DNA from: Paenibacillus thermotolerans
Lineage (GTDB): Bacteria > Bacillota > Bacilli > Paenibacillales > YIM-B00363
NCBI RefSeq assembly: GCF_028745515.1
Contig: NZ_JAQZSG010000006.1
Location: forward strand, 1 to 64,000
DNA: 64,000 bases
Reading direction: 5' to 3'
Under the pieces are notes generated by a model, which saw nothing but the letters and a program-made list of their open reading frames with translations, was not told the origin of the DNA and ran no database searches. Every line of letters begins with the position of its first letter. The stretch's first letter is position 1. The translations under genes and the position numbers were made by a program. Positions 46,831 through 55,692 of this stretch are shown here, piece by piece.

Positions 46831-47907
46831 ATGAGATACATGGGATTGATCGATCGTTACCGCGACTTGCTGCCTGTCACCGAAAAGACGCCGATGCTGA
46901 CGTTGCATGAAGGAAATACGCCGCTTGTGCGCGCCGACCGGCTGTCGGAGCGGCTCGGCATCGACTTGTATTTTAAATTCGAAGGCATGAACCCGACCGG
47001 CTCCTTCAAGGATCGGGGCATGGTCATGGCGGTCGCCAAGGCGATGGAGGAAGGCAGCCGCACCATTATGTGCGCCTCGACGGGAAACACGTCGGCGGCG
47101 GCGGCCGCTTATGCCGCACGCGGCGGCTTAAGCTGCATCGTGCTCATTCCGAACGGCAACATTGCGCTAGGCAAGCTTGCGCAAGCGTTCGCTTACGGCG
47201 CGAAGGTCATCGCGATCGACGGCAACTTCGACCGCGCGCTTTCCATTGTCCGCGACATTACGTCCAAGCATCCGATTACGCTTGTGAACTCGGTCAATCC
47301 GTATCGGATCGAAGGCCAGAAGACGGCGGCGTTCGAAATCGTGGACGCTTTGGGCCGCGCACCCGACATTTTAGCGATTCCGGTAGGGAACGCGGGAAAT
47401 ATATCGGCGTACTGGAAAGGCTTCAAGGAATATCACGCTGCGGGCCGCTCCGCAAACCTGCCGAAGATGATCGGCTTTCAAGCGGAGGGTGCCAGCCCGC
47501 TCGTTACCGGCGAACCGTTCCCGAATCCGGAAACCGTTGCAACCGCGATCCGCATCGGCAACCCGGCGTCGTGGAATACGGCCGTAAACGCCAAAACGGA
47601 ATCGGGCGGGGGCATTTATTCGGTAACCGATGAAGAAATCTTGCACGCGTATAAGACGATTGCCGCAACGGAGGGCATCTTTGCCGAGCCGGCATCCGCC
47701 GCCTCCATCGCGGGCATTATGAAGCAGCATCGCGAAGGCACGCTGGCTGCGGGCGCTACGGTAGTATGCGTATTGACCGGCCACGGCTTGAAGGATCCGA
47801 ACATTGCGATCAAGACCGTTGCGGGAGACCCGATCGTCGTTCCGGACACGGAAGAGGCCGTGATGGAAGCGATCGCGAAGGCGGAAGAGGCTGGGCGGCA
47901 TGCGTAA
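46831..47907 (+). CDS. thrC: threonine synthase
   Basis: PLP enzyme converting O-phosphohomoserine to threonine. The PLP lysine is in [24 protein letters not shown] and [15 protein letters not shown] are the usual phosphate and PLP contacts. 358 residues, the short bacterial form. AAGGGAGAGGAA before ATG 46831. It overlaps thrB by eight bases. Confidence 0.97.
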   Translation: MRYMGLIDRYRDLLPVTEKTPMLTLHEGNTPLVRADRLSERLGIDLYFKFEGMNPTGSFKDRGMVMAVAKAMEEGSRTIMCASTGNTSAAAAAYAARGGLSCIVLIPNGNIALGKLAQAFAYGAKVIAIDGNFDRALSIVRDITSKHPITLVNSVNPYRIEGQKTAAFEIVDALGRAPDILAIPVGNAGNISAYWKGFKEYHAAGRSANLPKMIGFQAEGASPLVTGEPFPNPETVATAIRIGNPASWNTAVNAKTESGGGIYSVTDEEILHAYKTIAATEGIFAEPASAASIAGIMKQHREGTLAAGATVVCVLTGHGLKDPNIAIKTVAGDPIVVPDTEEAVMEAIAKAEEAGRHA

Positions 47908-48895
47908 CGGCGAAGATCGAATGCAAGTTTCGGCCGGCGCGGGGGCGGTGCGGGTAAAGGTGCCCGCATCCTCCGCCAATTTAGGGCCCGGCTTCGATGC
48001 GCTCGGCATGGCGCTGAACTTGTACGGCTGGATCGAAATGTCTCCCTCCGACTCGACGTCCTTCACGCTGCTCGGAGAGCACGTGAGCGGGCTGCCGACG
48101 GATAAATCGAATTTATTGTATACGATCGCGCAGCGCGTTTTTGCGGCGGCCGGAACAGGGCCGAAAGAACTGAACATCACCATGTACAGCGAGATCCCGC
48201 TTACGAGGGGGCTCGGCAGCAGCGCATCGGCGATCGTCGGCGCGCTGGGCGCGGCCAATGCGTTGATCGGCAGTCCCTTCGGGATGAATGAATTGTTCCA
48301 ATGGGCAACGGAGATCGAAGGGCACCCGGACAACGTCGGAGCGTCTTTGTTCGGCGGCATCATCGCGGCCGTATGGGACGGCGGGAAGGCTTCGCACGTG
48401 CGGATCGAGCCGCATCCTCGCCTCGAAGCGCTTGTCGCCATTCCCGCGTTCGAGCTGTCTACGGGAAAAGCGCGCACCGTATTGCCGGATCGGGTCAGCA
48501 GGGCGGATGCCGTGTACAATATCGGACACGCTTCGATGCTGATCGCGGCGCTGGCGACGGGGAACCTGGAGGCGATCCGGGAAGCGATGTCGGACCGGAT
48601 ACATCAGCCGTATCGTGCGCCGTTAGTCCCCGGGATGGAGCAGTGTTTGCTTCAAGCCGCCGACCAAGGAGCGCTCGGCGCTGCATTAAGCGGAGCGGGC
48701 CCGACGCTGCTTGCGCTTGTTGACGCACAATCGGAGCGAAAGGGCGAGCTGGAGACGTTCATGAGGGCGACGCTGCAGGAGCATGGCGTTACCGCAGACA
48801 TGCTTTGGCTGAAGCCGTCTTCTGCAGGACTTGAAGTGATTTCGGCGGAAGAACCGCTCGCGAATGTAATTCGGAAAGCAGGTGCGCCATGCTGA
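47900..48895 (+). CDS. thrB: homoserine kinase
   Basis: GHMP kinase that makes O-phosphohomoserine, the substrate of ThrC. Signature ATP loop [18 protein letters not shown]-terminal [21 protein letters not shown] and C-terminal [20 protein letters not shown] 47900 overlaps thrC; ATG 47921 is a possible later start. 331 residues, slightly long. pheA overlaps its 3' end by seven bases. Confidence 0.96.
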   Translation: MRNGEDRMQVSAGAGAVRVKVPASSANLGPGFDALGMALNLYGWIEMSPSDSTSFTLLGEHVSGLPTDKSNLLYTIAQRVFAAAGTGPKELNITMYSEIPLTRGLGSSASAIVGALGAANALIGSPFGMNELFQWATEIEGHPDNVGASLFGGIIAAVWDGGKASHVRIEPHPRLEALVAIPAFELSTGKARTVLPDRVSRADAVYNIGHASMLIAALATGNLEAIREAMSDRIHQPYRAPLVPGMEQCLLQAADQGALGAALSGAGPTLLALVDAQSERKGELETFMRATLQEHGVTADMLWLKPSSAGLEVISAEEPLANVIRKAGAPC

Positions 48896-49794
48896 AGGTA
48901 GCGGTTTTAGGCCCGAACACGTACTCTGAGGAGTCGGCGGAATGGTTTTTGCAGCATCTTTCGTGCGAGCTGCTGCCGTGTAAGACGATCGCCGAAGTTT
49001 TTGAAGCAAGCGCTTCGGGGAGAACGGATTACAGCGTCGTTCCGATCGAGAACACGATCGAAGGCTCGGTCTCGCTGCATATCGATTGGCTCGTGCATGA
49101 CGTGGAGCTCCCGATTCAAGCGGAATGGACGTATCCGATCGCCGTCAATTTGATCGCATTTCCGGATGCGGAGCATACGGGTTTACGAGAAGAGCGGCTG
49201 CGATCGATCCGCAAGGTGATCTCTCACCCGGTGGCGCTCGCGCAGTGCAGAAAATTTTTGGCGGAGCATCTGCCTTGGGCGGAGCAGGAGCAGGCCGCTT
49301 CCACTTCCGAAGCCGTCAGGCTGCTGAAGGAATCGGGCGACAAGCATTCGGCGGCCGTCGGCGCCGCGGCGGCGGCGAACCGGTACGGACTGGAGCTATT
49401 GGCTACGAGCATTCAGGACAATCAAAATAATTTTACGCGGTTCGTATTGGCCGGAGCGAAGCCGCTTCCGGGCATCGGCCAAAGCGGTCCGATGGGTCTT
49501 AAGCCCGTCGAGCACAAGACGACGCTGCTGCTCATGCCCGACGAAGATTTTCCGGGCGGACTGCACCAGCTGCTGTCGGCGTTCGCTTGGAGGCGCCTCA
49601 ATTTGTCGAAGATCGAATCCCGGCCGACCAAACGAAAGCTGGGAACCTATTATTTTTATATCGATGTTCAAGCCTCGCTCGATTCGGTGCTGCTGCAAGG
49701 AGCCGTCGAGGAAATAAAAGCCGTCGGCTGCCAGGTAAGAATTATGGGCTCGTACCCCAGCTATACGTACGCCGCAGCATCGGACAAAGCGTAA
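48889..49794 (+). CDS. pheA: prephenate dehydratase
   Basis: Converts prephenate to phenylpyruvate for phenylalanine synthesis. N-terminal catalytic part with AVLGPNTYSEESAEWFL, and TRFVLAG near its end; C-terminal ACT domain with the phenylalanine-binding ESRPTKRKLGTYYFYID. 301 residues. It overlaps thrB, so one transcript carries threonine and phenylalanine genes. Confidence 0.96.
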   Translation: MLKVAVLGPNTYSEESAEWFLQHLSCELLPCKTIAEVFEASASGRTDYSVVPIENTIEGSVSLHIDWLVHDVELPIQAEWTYPIAVNLIAFPDAEHTGLREERLRSIRKVISHPVALAQCRKFLAEHLPWAEQEQAASTSEAVRLLKESGDKHSAAVGAAAAANRYGLELLATSIQDNQNNFTRFVLAGAKPLPGIGQSGPMGLKPVEHKTTLLLMPDEDFPGGLHQLLSAFAWRRLNLSKIESRPTKRKLGTYYFYIDVQASLDSVLLQGAVEEIKAVGCQVRIMGSYPSYTYAAASDKA

Positions 49795-49802
49795 CAAACG
49801 AT

Positions 49803-49838
49803 CGGGAAGGGAGTCTTTAAGGGCTTCCTTTTTTTTTG
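49803..49838 (+). terminator. terminator after pheA
   Basis: GGAAG and CTTCC flank a loop and nine T follow. The stem is short but the T tract is strong. Confidence 0.6.
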
Positions 49839-49852
49839 TGAAATTTTATGAT

Positions 49853-49880
49853 GTCAAATGCCGTCTCCCTGCATAAGATG
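49853..49880 (+). promoter_or_regulatory. possible sigma-E type promoter of safA
   Basis: GTCAAAT at 49853 and CATAAGAT at 49872 resemble the mother-cell sigma E boxes (-10 CATAnAnT), which drive safA in Bacillus. Spacing is approximate; this is a weak call. Confidence 0.35.
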
Positions 49881-49952
49881 TAGTGCATTAGGCGTTCGCA
49901 CAGACGCACTTGTCTGTCCGCCGTACGGACTTTGATTCTTAGGAGGGAGCGT

Positions 49953-52346
49953 ATGAAAATCCATATCGCAAAGGAAGGGGATAGTTTATATTCCCTGTCG
50001 CAAAGATACAGCGTTGAGGTCGATAAAATCGTTGCGGCAAACCCGCACATTGCGGATCCGATGCGCGTTGAGCCTGGAGCGAAGGTGAAGGTGCCGACGG
50101 GGCCGGTGGCGCCGAAGGTAGAGGCGATGGCGGAAAAACCGAAAGTTGAGGCTGCCGCGGAAAAGCCGAAGGTGGAGGCCGCCGCGGAAAAGCCGAAAGT
50201 GGAGGCCGCCGCGGAAAAACAGAAGATGGAAGCGGCTGCCGAGAAAAAGCCGAAGACGGATTTTGAAGCGGAAACGTATTCGCCGCTTAGCCAGCCGGCT
50301 GTGAAGGCACCTGAAGTTTTTTCGGCACCGATGCCGAATATGCCGGAGGCGGCCGAGGCGAAAAAGAAGCCGATGGAAAGCGCCGCGATGCCAATGGTCA
50401 ATTTCTCGCCGATGCCCAGCATGTCGCCGCTTGCGGAACCGCCGGCTCCTTTCGGCAACGTTCCTTCTCCGTCTTCGGCGCTCCCGCTGTCGTCGCTTCC
50501 CAGCGCCCCATACTTACCGCCGAATATGGAGCACATGATGCCGATGGCCGAAACGATGCCGAAGAACCAGATGATGCCCATGGGCCAAATGCCGATGGAA
50601 CATATGAAGCCCATGGGCCAAATGCCGATGGAACATATGAAGCCCATGGGTCAAATGCCGATGGAACATATGATGCCGATGGGTCAAATGCCGATGGAAC
50701 ATATGATGCCGATGGGCCAAATGCCGATGGAACATATGATGCCGATGGGTCAAATGCCGATGGAACATATGATGCCGATGGGTCAAATGCCGATGGAACA
50801 TATGATGCCGATGGGTCAAATGCCGATGGAACATATGATGCCGATGGGTCAAATGCCGATGGAACATATGATGCCGATGGGTCAAATGCCGATGGAACAT
50901 ATGATGCCGATGGGTCAAATGCCGATGGAACATATGATGCCGATGGGTCAAATGCCGATGGAACATATGATGCCGATGGGTCAAATGCCGATGGAACATA
51001 TGATGCCGATGGGTCAAATGCCGATGGAACATATGATGCCGATGGGTCAAATGCCGATGGAACATATGATGCCGATGGGTCAAATGCCGATGGAACATAT
51101 GATGCCGATGGGTCAAATGCCGATGGAACATATGATGCCGATGGGTCAAATGCCGATGGAACATATGATGCCGATGGGTCAAATGCCGATGGAACATATG
51201 ATGCCGATGGGTCAAATGCCGATGGAACATATGATGCCGATGGGTCAAATGCCGATGGAACATATGATGCCGATGGGTCAAATGCCGATGGAACATATGA
51301 TGCCGATGGGTCAAATGCCGATGGAACATATGATGCCGATGGGTCAAATGCCGATGGAACATATGATGCCGATGGGTCAAATGCCGATGGAACATATGAT
51401 GCCGATGGGTCAAATGCCGATGGAACATATGATGCCGATGGGTCAAATGCCGATGGAACATATGATGCCGATGGGTCAAATGCCGATGGAACATATGATG
51501 CCGATGGGCCAAATGCCGATGGAACATATGATGCCGATGGGTCAAATGCCGATGAACCAGATGATGCCGCTGAGCCAAATGCCGATGAACCAGATGATGC
51601 CGCTGAGCCAAATGCCGATGAATAATATGCCGATGATGCCGATTCCGAACGAAAATCCGGTACTCGCCGCCGCGGAACAGCCCGCGTCCGCCTTCAAGAC
51701 GAATATGAAGCAATCGGCCTATTCCCCGCTTCATGTCAATGTGCCGGGGGTGGAAGAAGAAGCCGTCCATCCGTTTGCCCAGTTCCCTGCGCCGGCGGTG
51801 GAAGCGGGCGGCTATATGAACCCGTTCGGCGCATTCCCGGGGGTTCCCTCGGCCGCTCCGTTCGGTCAGCCGTATCCGCCGTTTCCGGCAGGAATGGGAC
51901 CGGTTGAGCAGGGCGCATACCCGGGGCAGGCCGCATCGCAGTTCGGCGTTGTTCCTACCGCGCCGCTAATGCCGGCTGCCGGCGGATTTCCCGCATATCC
52001 CGCTGCATACCCGGGAGCGATGCCGTACCATGCTTACGGAATGCCGTTGCATGACTGCGGCTGCGGAGGCATGCGCATCAGCACACGTCCGCCGCTTCCT
52101 TATGCGCTCCCCCGTTCCGATGACGGGACGCGGGAGACGGCGAGCGTAGACGGTTTTCCCGCTGAGAGCCGCGCCGAAGAAACGAAAGCCGAGTCCAAAG
52201 AAGACGAGAAGAAGGCGAATAACCCGAAAGCGAGAAAGGATGCGTCCGTATCGCACCGCCGGGAGACGGTTCGCAAGTTTTTAAGCACCAGAAAGACGAA
52301 GAGCAAACCGGTACGCCGGGAAAACAGACCTTGGATATATAACTGA
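49953..52346 (+). CDS. safA: SafA-like spore coat/cortex morphogenetic protein with giant Met/Pro repeat
   Basis: LysM domain at residues 1-50 (MKIHIAKEGDSLYSLSQRYS), which in SafA binds the spore cortex; then four to five copies of a 9-residue Lys/Glu/Ala repeat (EKPKVEAAA); then a linker and 29 exact-length copies of an 11-residue unit MPMEHMMPMGQ; then a Pro/Gly/Ala/Tyr-rich tail with DCGCGGM and a basic C-terminus. Start ATG 49953 with AGGAGGGAGC. 797 residues, about twice the Bacillus SafA. SafA anchors the inner coat to the cortex and recruits coat proteins, is cross-linked by transglutaminase Tgl, and lies upstream of bofC in B. subtilis, as here. The repeat is not present in Bacillus SafA. 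Confidence 0.88.
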   Translation: MKIHIAKEGDSLYSLSQRYSVEVDKIVAANPHIADPMRVEPGAKVKVPTGPVAPKVEAMAEKPKVEAAAEKPKVEAAAEKPKVEAAAEKQKMEAAAEKKPKTDFEAETYSPLSQPAVKAPEVFSAPMPNMPEAAEAKKKPMESAAMPMVNFSPMPSMSPLAEPPAPFGNVPSPSSALPLSSLPSAPYLPPNMEHMMPMAETMPKNQMMPMGQMPMEHMKPMGQMPMEHMKPMGQMPMEHMMPMGQMPMEHMMPMGQMPMEHMMPMGQMPMEHMMPMGQMPMEHMMPMGQMPMEHMMPMGQMPMEHMMPMGQMPMEHMMPMGQMPMEHMMPMGQMPMEHMMPMGQMPMEHMMPMGQMPMEHMMPMGQMPMEHMMPMGQMPMEHMMPMGQMPMEHMMPMGQMPMEHMMPMGQMPMEHMMPMGQMPMEHMMPMGQMPMEHMMPMGQMPMEHMMPMGQMPMEHMMPMGQMPMEHMMPMGQMPMEHMMPMGQMPMEHMMPMGQMPMEHMMPMGQMPMEHMMPMGQMPMEHMMPMGQMPMNQMMPLSQMPMNQMMPLSQMPMNNMPMMPIPNENPVLAAAEQPASAFKTNMKQSAYSPLHVNVPGVEEEAVHPFAQFPAPAVEAGGYMNPFGAFPGVPSAAPFGQPYPPFPAGMGPVEQGAYPGQAASQFGVVPTAPLMPAAGGFPAYPAAYPGAMPYHAYGMPLHDCGCGGMRISTRPPLPYALPRSDDGTRETASVDGFPAESRAEETKAESKEDEKKANNPKARKDASVSHRRETVRKFLSTRKTKSKPVRRENRPWIYN
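50132..50250 (+). repeat. 27-base coding repeats (Lys/Glu/Ala)
   Basis: Four to five imperfect copies of the 27-base unit coding for EKPKVEAAA, within safA, between the LysM domain and the main array. Confidence 0.8.
50556..51611 (+). repeat. 33-base minisatellite in safA, 32 units
   Basis: 29 uninterrupted units from 50589 to 51545 (957 bases) code for MPMEHM(K/M)PMGQ; a degenerate unit precedes (50556-50588) and two degenerate units follow (51546-51611, MPMNQMMPLSQ). The first two full units carry Lys for Met. The rest differ only at a silent GGC/GGT, so the array has been recently homogenised. Confidence 0.97.
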
Positions 52347-52512
52347 TTCTCTGATCAGGAATCAAATGGAAAAAGCCCGTCGCCGCACCTCGCAGCGTAT
52401 ATCCCTCAAGCCCGCTGGCTAAAATAGTAAGCAAGCATACCAGACATTTCATGGCTAATATCGTTCATGCTTTCGGCTTGCTTACAATTTAGACAGGGGT
52501 GAGGGAGTAGCG
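52347..52512. other. intergenic between safA and bofC with inverted repeat
   Basis: GTAAGCAAGC at 52427-52436 and GCTTGCTTAC at 52476-52485 form a perfect 10-bp inverted repeat with a 39-base loop. No T tract follows, so it is not a clear terminator; it may overlap the bofC promoter, which I could not identify. Confidence 0.55.
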
Positions 52513-53148
52513 ATGGGCTTTTTCGGCGCGTTTAAAAGACAATTGAAAAAGCGGATGAGGCTGAAGCGGCGTTGGCTTTCGCTTGGGGCATGGCTTGTAG
52601 TTGTCTGCAGCCTGGCTTGGTACGCGGCCGCGGAATCCCAAAGCACCGATACCGCCGTCAGGACGTTCCAAGAGCTGGAGCCGCAGCCTGCACGAACCGT
52701 ACCCGTTCATAAAAATACAGAAGTATTGCTTCACAAAATCTACGTCTGCGGCGAGGAGCTGACTTCTTTGGGCGTCCATACGCCTGCGGAAATTCAGCGC
52801 ATGATGGACGAGCATCCCCAGTGGCAGATGACCGGGGCGGCCGGCGGCAAAATTACGTTCGAAACGGTTGTCGACGACTTGTCCGATCAATGCAAACTAA
52901 ATTCCTATATTGGGATCGACACGCTCGGGAACTTGACGCTGTTCGACGGTCCTCCGCAGGAGCAGCGAGCGGTCAAAACCTTTTTTCAGCTCAATGTAGA
53001 GCATCTGGAAAGCAGCCTGCCGCAGGAAGCGGTTGAAGATTTAAGGCGAGGCATTCGGATCCGCGATCTTGCAGAATATAACAGCGTGCTGTCCACATTC
53101 AGCGATTTTGCGGTGGACGAGACGGAAAAAGTGATGAAGCCTCAGTAG
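52513..53148 (+). CDS. bofC: bypass-of-forespore C protein (BofC)
   Basis: Forespore-made secreted protein that in Bacillus lowers SpoIVB signalling, thereby timing pro-sigma K cleavage by SpoIVFB. One N-terminal membrane segment (SLGAWLVVVCSLAWYAAA) behind a very basic start, then the BofC core with LSDQCKLNSYIGIDTLGNLTLFDG and FFQLNVEHLESSLP, close to the Bacillus pattern. 211 residues. GGGGTGAGGGAG precedes the start. Its partners spoIVFA/FB are 14 kb upstream. Confidence 0.92.
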   Translation: MGFFGAFKRQLKKRMRLKRRWLSLGAWLVVVCSLAWYAAAESQSTDTAVRTFQELEPQPARTVPVHKNTEVLLHKIYVCGEELTSLGVHTPAEIQRMMDEHPQWQMTGAAGGKITFETVVDDLSDQCKLNSYIGIDTLGNLTLFDGPPQEQRAVKTFFQLNVEHLESSLPQEAVEDLRRGIRIRDLAEYNSVLSTFSDFAVDETEKVMKPQ

Positions 53149-53175
53149 GCGATCAAGCAATAAAGCAAGCGGCAC

Positions 53176-53210
53176 AGACCTCTTTCGGGCCCCACGAAGG
53201 AGGTCTTTTT
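53176..53210 (+). terminator. terminator after bofC
   Basis: GACCTC..TTTCG pairs with CGAAG..GAGGTC, followed by five T. Confidence 0.85.
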
Positions 53211-53227
53211 CTGTTGAAGTTGCGGAG

Positions 53228-53365
53228 CTAACGGACACCACAGACGTTAACCCCCGATTTTTGGCGCTGATCCCTGCTTTTTCGAGGCAATAACTGCTGT
53301 GGTGTCCGTTAAAACTGCAAACTCCGTTCAAAAAGCGGAATAACTGCATCCATGTCCGTTCGAGC
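53228..53365. repeat. dispersed palindromic repeat, copy 2
   Basis: Same 138-base length and order of blocks as 42371-42508. The ends TAACGGACACCACAG (53229-53243) and CTGTGGTGTCCGTTA (53297-53311) are exact reverse complements of each other, giving a 15-bp stem; the shared right-hand part with AATAACTGCATCC follows. It lies between a terminator and ruvC, just as copy 1 lies between a terminator and the spo0B-like gene. Confidence 0.88.
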
Positions 53366-53504
53366 TCGAATTCAAAGGATCCGTCAGGCGTTTTTCTTAC
53401 GTGGGGGGAAAAAAGAGAATAACGGAAGATGGACGCTCCGGTCTTCCTTTGATATGATTAACAAAATAGACTACATATGTTCGCATATAAAGGGAGAGGC
53501 TGCA
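53366..53504. other. intergenic before ruvC
   Basis: Holds the ruvC ribosome site AAGGGAGAGG near its end. A promoter should be here; none is convincing. The frame open to 53352 lacks a start with a ribosome site. Confidence 0.5.
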
Positions 53505-54008
53505 ATGCGAATATTGGGAATCGACCCGGGGCTTGCGATCGTCGGCTTTGGTTTCGTGGACAAACAAGGCAGCCGCATGCTGCCGATTCAATACGGAGCC
53601 ATTCAGACCGAGGCGGATACCGACTCAGGCGAACGGCTGAAGACGATTTATGATTCGATGCTCGCTCTGATCGACAAATACAAGCCCGATGCGGTTGCAG
53701 TCGAAAAGCTTTATTTTAACAAGAACGTCACGACGGCACTTACCGTCGGACAAGCGAGAGGCGTCATTATTTTGGCAGCCGTGCAGCGGGGGCTTCCGGT
53801 TGCCGAATATACGCCGCTGCAAGTAAAGCAAGCCGTCGTCGGCTACGGCAAAGCCGAGAAAAAGCAGGTGCAGGAGATGGTTCGGATGCTGCTGAACCTC
53901 GTTGCCGTGCCGAAACCCGACGACGTGGCGGACGCGCTTGCGATCGCGATTTGCCATGCGCACTCATCCACACTACTTGACAAAATTAAAGAGGTTCGGA
54001 AACCATGA
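53505..54008 (+). CDS. ruvC: Holliday junction resolvase RuvC
   Basis: Cuts Holliday junctions in concert with RuvAB. Acidic catalytic residues are visible: Asp in MRILGIDPG, Glu in AVEKLYF and the Asp pair in DDVADALAIA. 167 residues. ATG 53505 with AAGGGAGAGG upstream; the longer frame from 53352 is rejected. B. subtilis lacks ruvC and uses RecU instead, so this gene sets the lineage apart; ruvA overlaps its stop. Confidence 0.97.
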   Translation: MRILGIDPGLAIVGFGFVDKQGSRMLPIQYGAIQTEADTDSGERLKTIYDSMLALIDKYKPDAVAVEKLYFNKNVTTALTVGQARGVIILAAVQRGLPVAEYTPLQVKQAVVGYGKAEKKQVQEMVRMLLNLVAVPKPDDVADALAIAICHAHSSTLLDKIKEVRKP

Positions 54009-54658
54009 TCGATTTTTTACGGGGCAAGCCCGTTTTCATTGATTCGGATTTTGTGGTGCTTGACGTCCGCGATGTCGGGTACCGGGTATTTTGCCCAAAC
54101 CCTTACGCCTTTGCGGGCAAAGGCGAAGCCGCGGTTACGCTGTACATCCATCACCATGTCCGCGAGGACGCCATTCAGTTGTTCGGCTTCGCAACCCGCG
54201 AGGAGCAGGCGCTGTTTCGCAAGCTGCTCGACGTGACGGGCATCGGGCCGAGGGTGGCGCTCGGCATATTGTCCGGCGGCACGCCGGAAACGATCGTCCG
54301 GGCCGTACAGGATGAAGATTTGACCTTCCTGACGCGATTGCCCGGAATCGGGAAGAAGACGGCGCAGCGCATCGTGCTTGATTTGAAGGACAAGCTGGAT
54401 GGACTCGGAGGGGCGGTATCCGTTCCGGCAGGCGCCCGTGCGGAGGACGATCCCGGGGTAAGCGGAAGCGTCCCTGCGGGCACCACGGCATCGACGGCCG
54501 CCGTCTGGCGCGAAGCGAAGGAAGCGCTCCAGGCGCTCGGGTACACCGACGCCGAAACCGAACGCGCGTGGAAGGACATCAGGGGCAAGGTTCAGGAAGG
54601 AACCGGCGCCGACGCTATGATTAAGCTTGCTCTGCAAGCATTGTATCAAGGGAAGTAA
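54005..54658 (+). CDS. ruvA: Holliday junction DNA helicase subunit RuvA
   Basis: Binds the four-way junction and loads RuvB. OB-fold N-terminus ([13 protein letters not shown]), helix-hairpin-helix motifs ([16 protein letters not shown] and [19 protein letters not shown]), then a linker and the RuvB-binding C-terminal domain ([20 protein letters not shown]). 217 residues. ATG overlaps the ruvC stop by four bases. Confidence 0.98.
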   Translation: MIDFLRGKPVFIDSDFVVLDVRDVGYRVFCPNPYAFAGKGEAAVTLYIHHHVREDAIQLFGFATREEQALFRKLLDVTGIGPRVALGILSGGTPETIVRAVQDEDLTFLTRLPGIGKKTAQRIVLDLKDKLDGLGGAVSVPAGARAEDDPGVSGSVPAGTTASTAAVWREAKEALQALGYTDAETERAWKDIRGKVQEGTGADAMIKLALQALYQGK

Positions 54659-54678
54659 CACGGGAGAGGGAGCTTCAT

Positions 54679-55692
54679 ATGGAGGATCGCATCATTTCCG
54701 CTCACTTGATGATGGAGGACAGTCAAGTCGAGTACAGTCTTCGTCCCCGGTATTTGTCCGAATATATCGGACAGGAGCAGGTAAAGGAAAACCTGAAAAT
54801 TTACATAGAAGCGGCGAAGCTGCGGCGGGAAAGCTTGGATCACGTATTGCTGTACGGGCCTCCCGGGCTCGGCAAGACGACGCTTTCGAACATTATCGCC
54901 AACGAGCTCGGCGTAAACTTAAGGACGACGTCGGGGCCTGCAATCGAACGGCCTGGCGATTTGGCGGCGATTTTGACCAATCTGCAAGAGGGCGACGTGC
55001 TGTTTATCGACGAAATCCACCGGCTTCACCGGACGGTGGAAGAAGTGCTTTACCCGGCGATGGAGGATTTCGCACTCGATATTATTATCGGCAAGGGGCC
55101 GAGCGCGCGCTCCGTCCGCTTGGACTTGCCCCCGTTCACGCTCGTCGGAGCGACGACGAGAGCGGGACTGCTGTCCGCGCCGCTTCGCGACCGGTTCGGC
55201 GTTGTTTGCCGGCTGGAGCTATATTCCGTAGACCAGCTTGCTTATATCGTCTCGCGCGCCTCCGACATTCTCGGCGTGCAGATCGTTGGCGAGGCGGCTG
55301 AGGAAATCGCTCTTCGCTCCAGAGGCACGCCGAGAATCGCGAATCGGCTGCTGAAGCGCGTGAGGGATTACGCTCAGGTTCGCAGCGACGGCGTCATTAC
55401 CAAGGATGTGGCGTGTACGGCGCTGCAAATGCTTCAGGTGGACGGACTCGGCCTCGACTCCATTGACCACAAGATGCTTCGTTCGATCATTACGAGCTTT
55501 AACGGCGGACCGGTCGGGCTCGATACGATTGCGGCGACGATCGGCGAGGAAAGCCAGACGATCGAAGACGTATATGAGCCGTATTTGCTGCAGCTCGGCT
55601 TTCTGCAACGAACCCCGAGAGGCCGAACGGTGACGCCGAGCGCTTATCGCCATCTCGGATTACCTCTGCCGAAAGGAACGGAAGGCGAATGA
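54679..55692 (+). CDS. ruvB: Holliday junction DNA helicase subunit RuvB
   Basis: AAA+ motor for branch migration. Walker [10 protein letters not shown], Walker B FIDEIHR, sensor [18 protein letters not shown], and a winged C-terminal domain ending in [18 protein letters not shown]. 337 residues. CGGGAGAGGGAG precedes ATG 54679; the next gene overlaps the stop. Confidence 0.98.
   Translation: MEDRIISAHLMMEDSQVEYSLRPRYLSEYIGQEQVKENLKIYIEAAKLRRESLDHVLLYGPPGLGKTTLSNIIANELGVNLRTTSGPAIERPGDLAAILTNLQEGDVLFIDEIHRLHRTVEEVLYPAMEDFALDIIIGKGPSARSVRLDLPPFTLVGATTRAGLLSAPLRDRFGVVCRLELYSVDQLAYIVSRASDILGVQIVGEAAEEIALRSRGTPRIANRLLKRVRDYAQVRSDGVITKDVACTALQMLQVDGLGLDSIDHKMLRSIITSFNGGPVGLDTIAATIGEESQTIEDVYEPYLLQLGFLQRTPRGRTVTPSAYRHLGLPLPKGTEGE

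Noticed and set aside
50514-51770. 418-residue His-rich open frame on the minus strand
   Set aside because: It exists only because the safA repeat is in-frame and stop-free on both strands; no ribosome site or known family.
52427-52485. Inverted repeat between safA and bofC as a terminator
   Set aside because: No T tract follows the second arm, and the loop is long.
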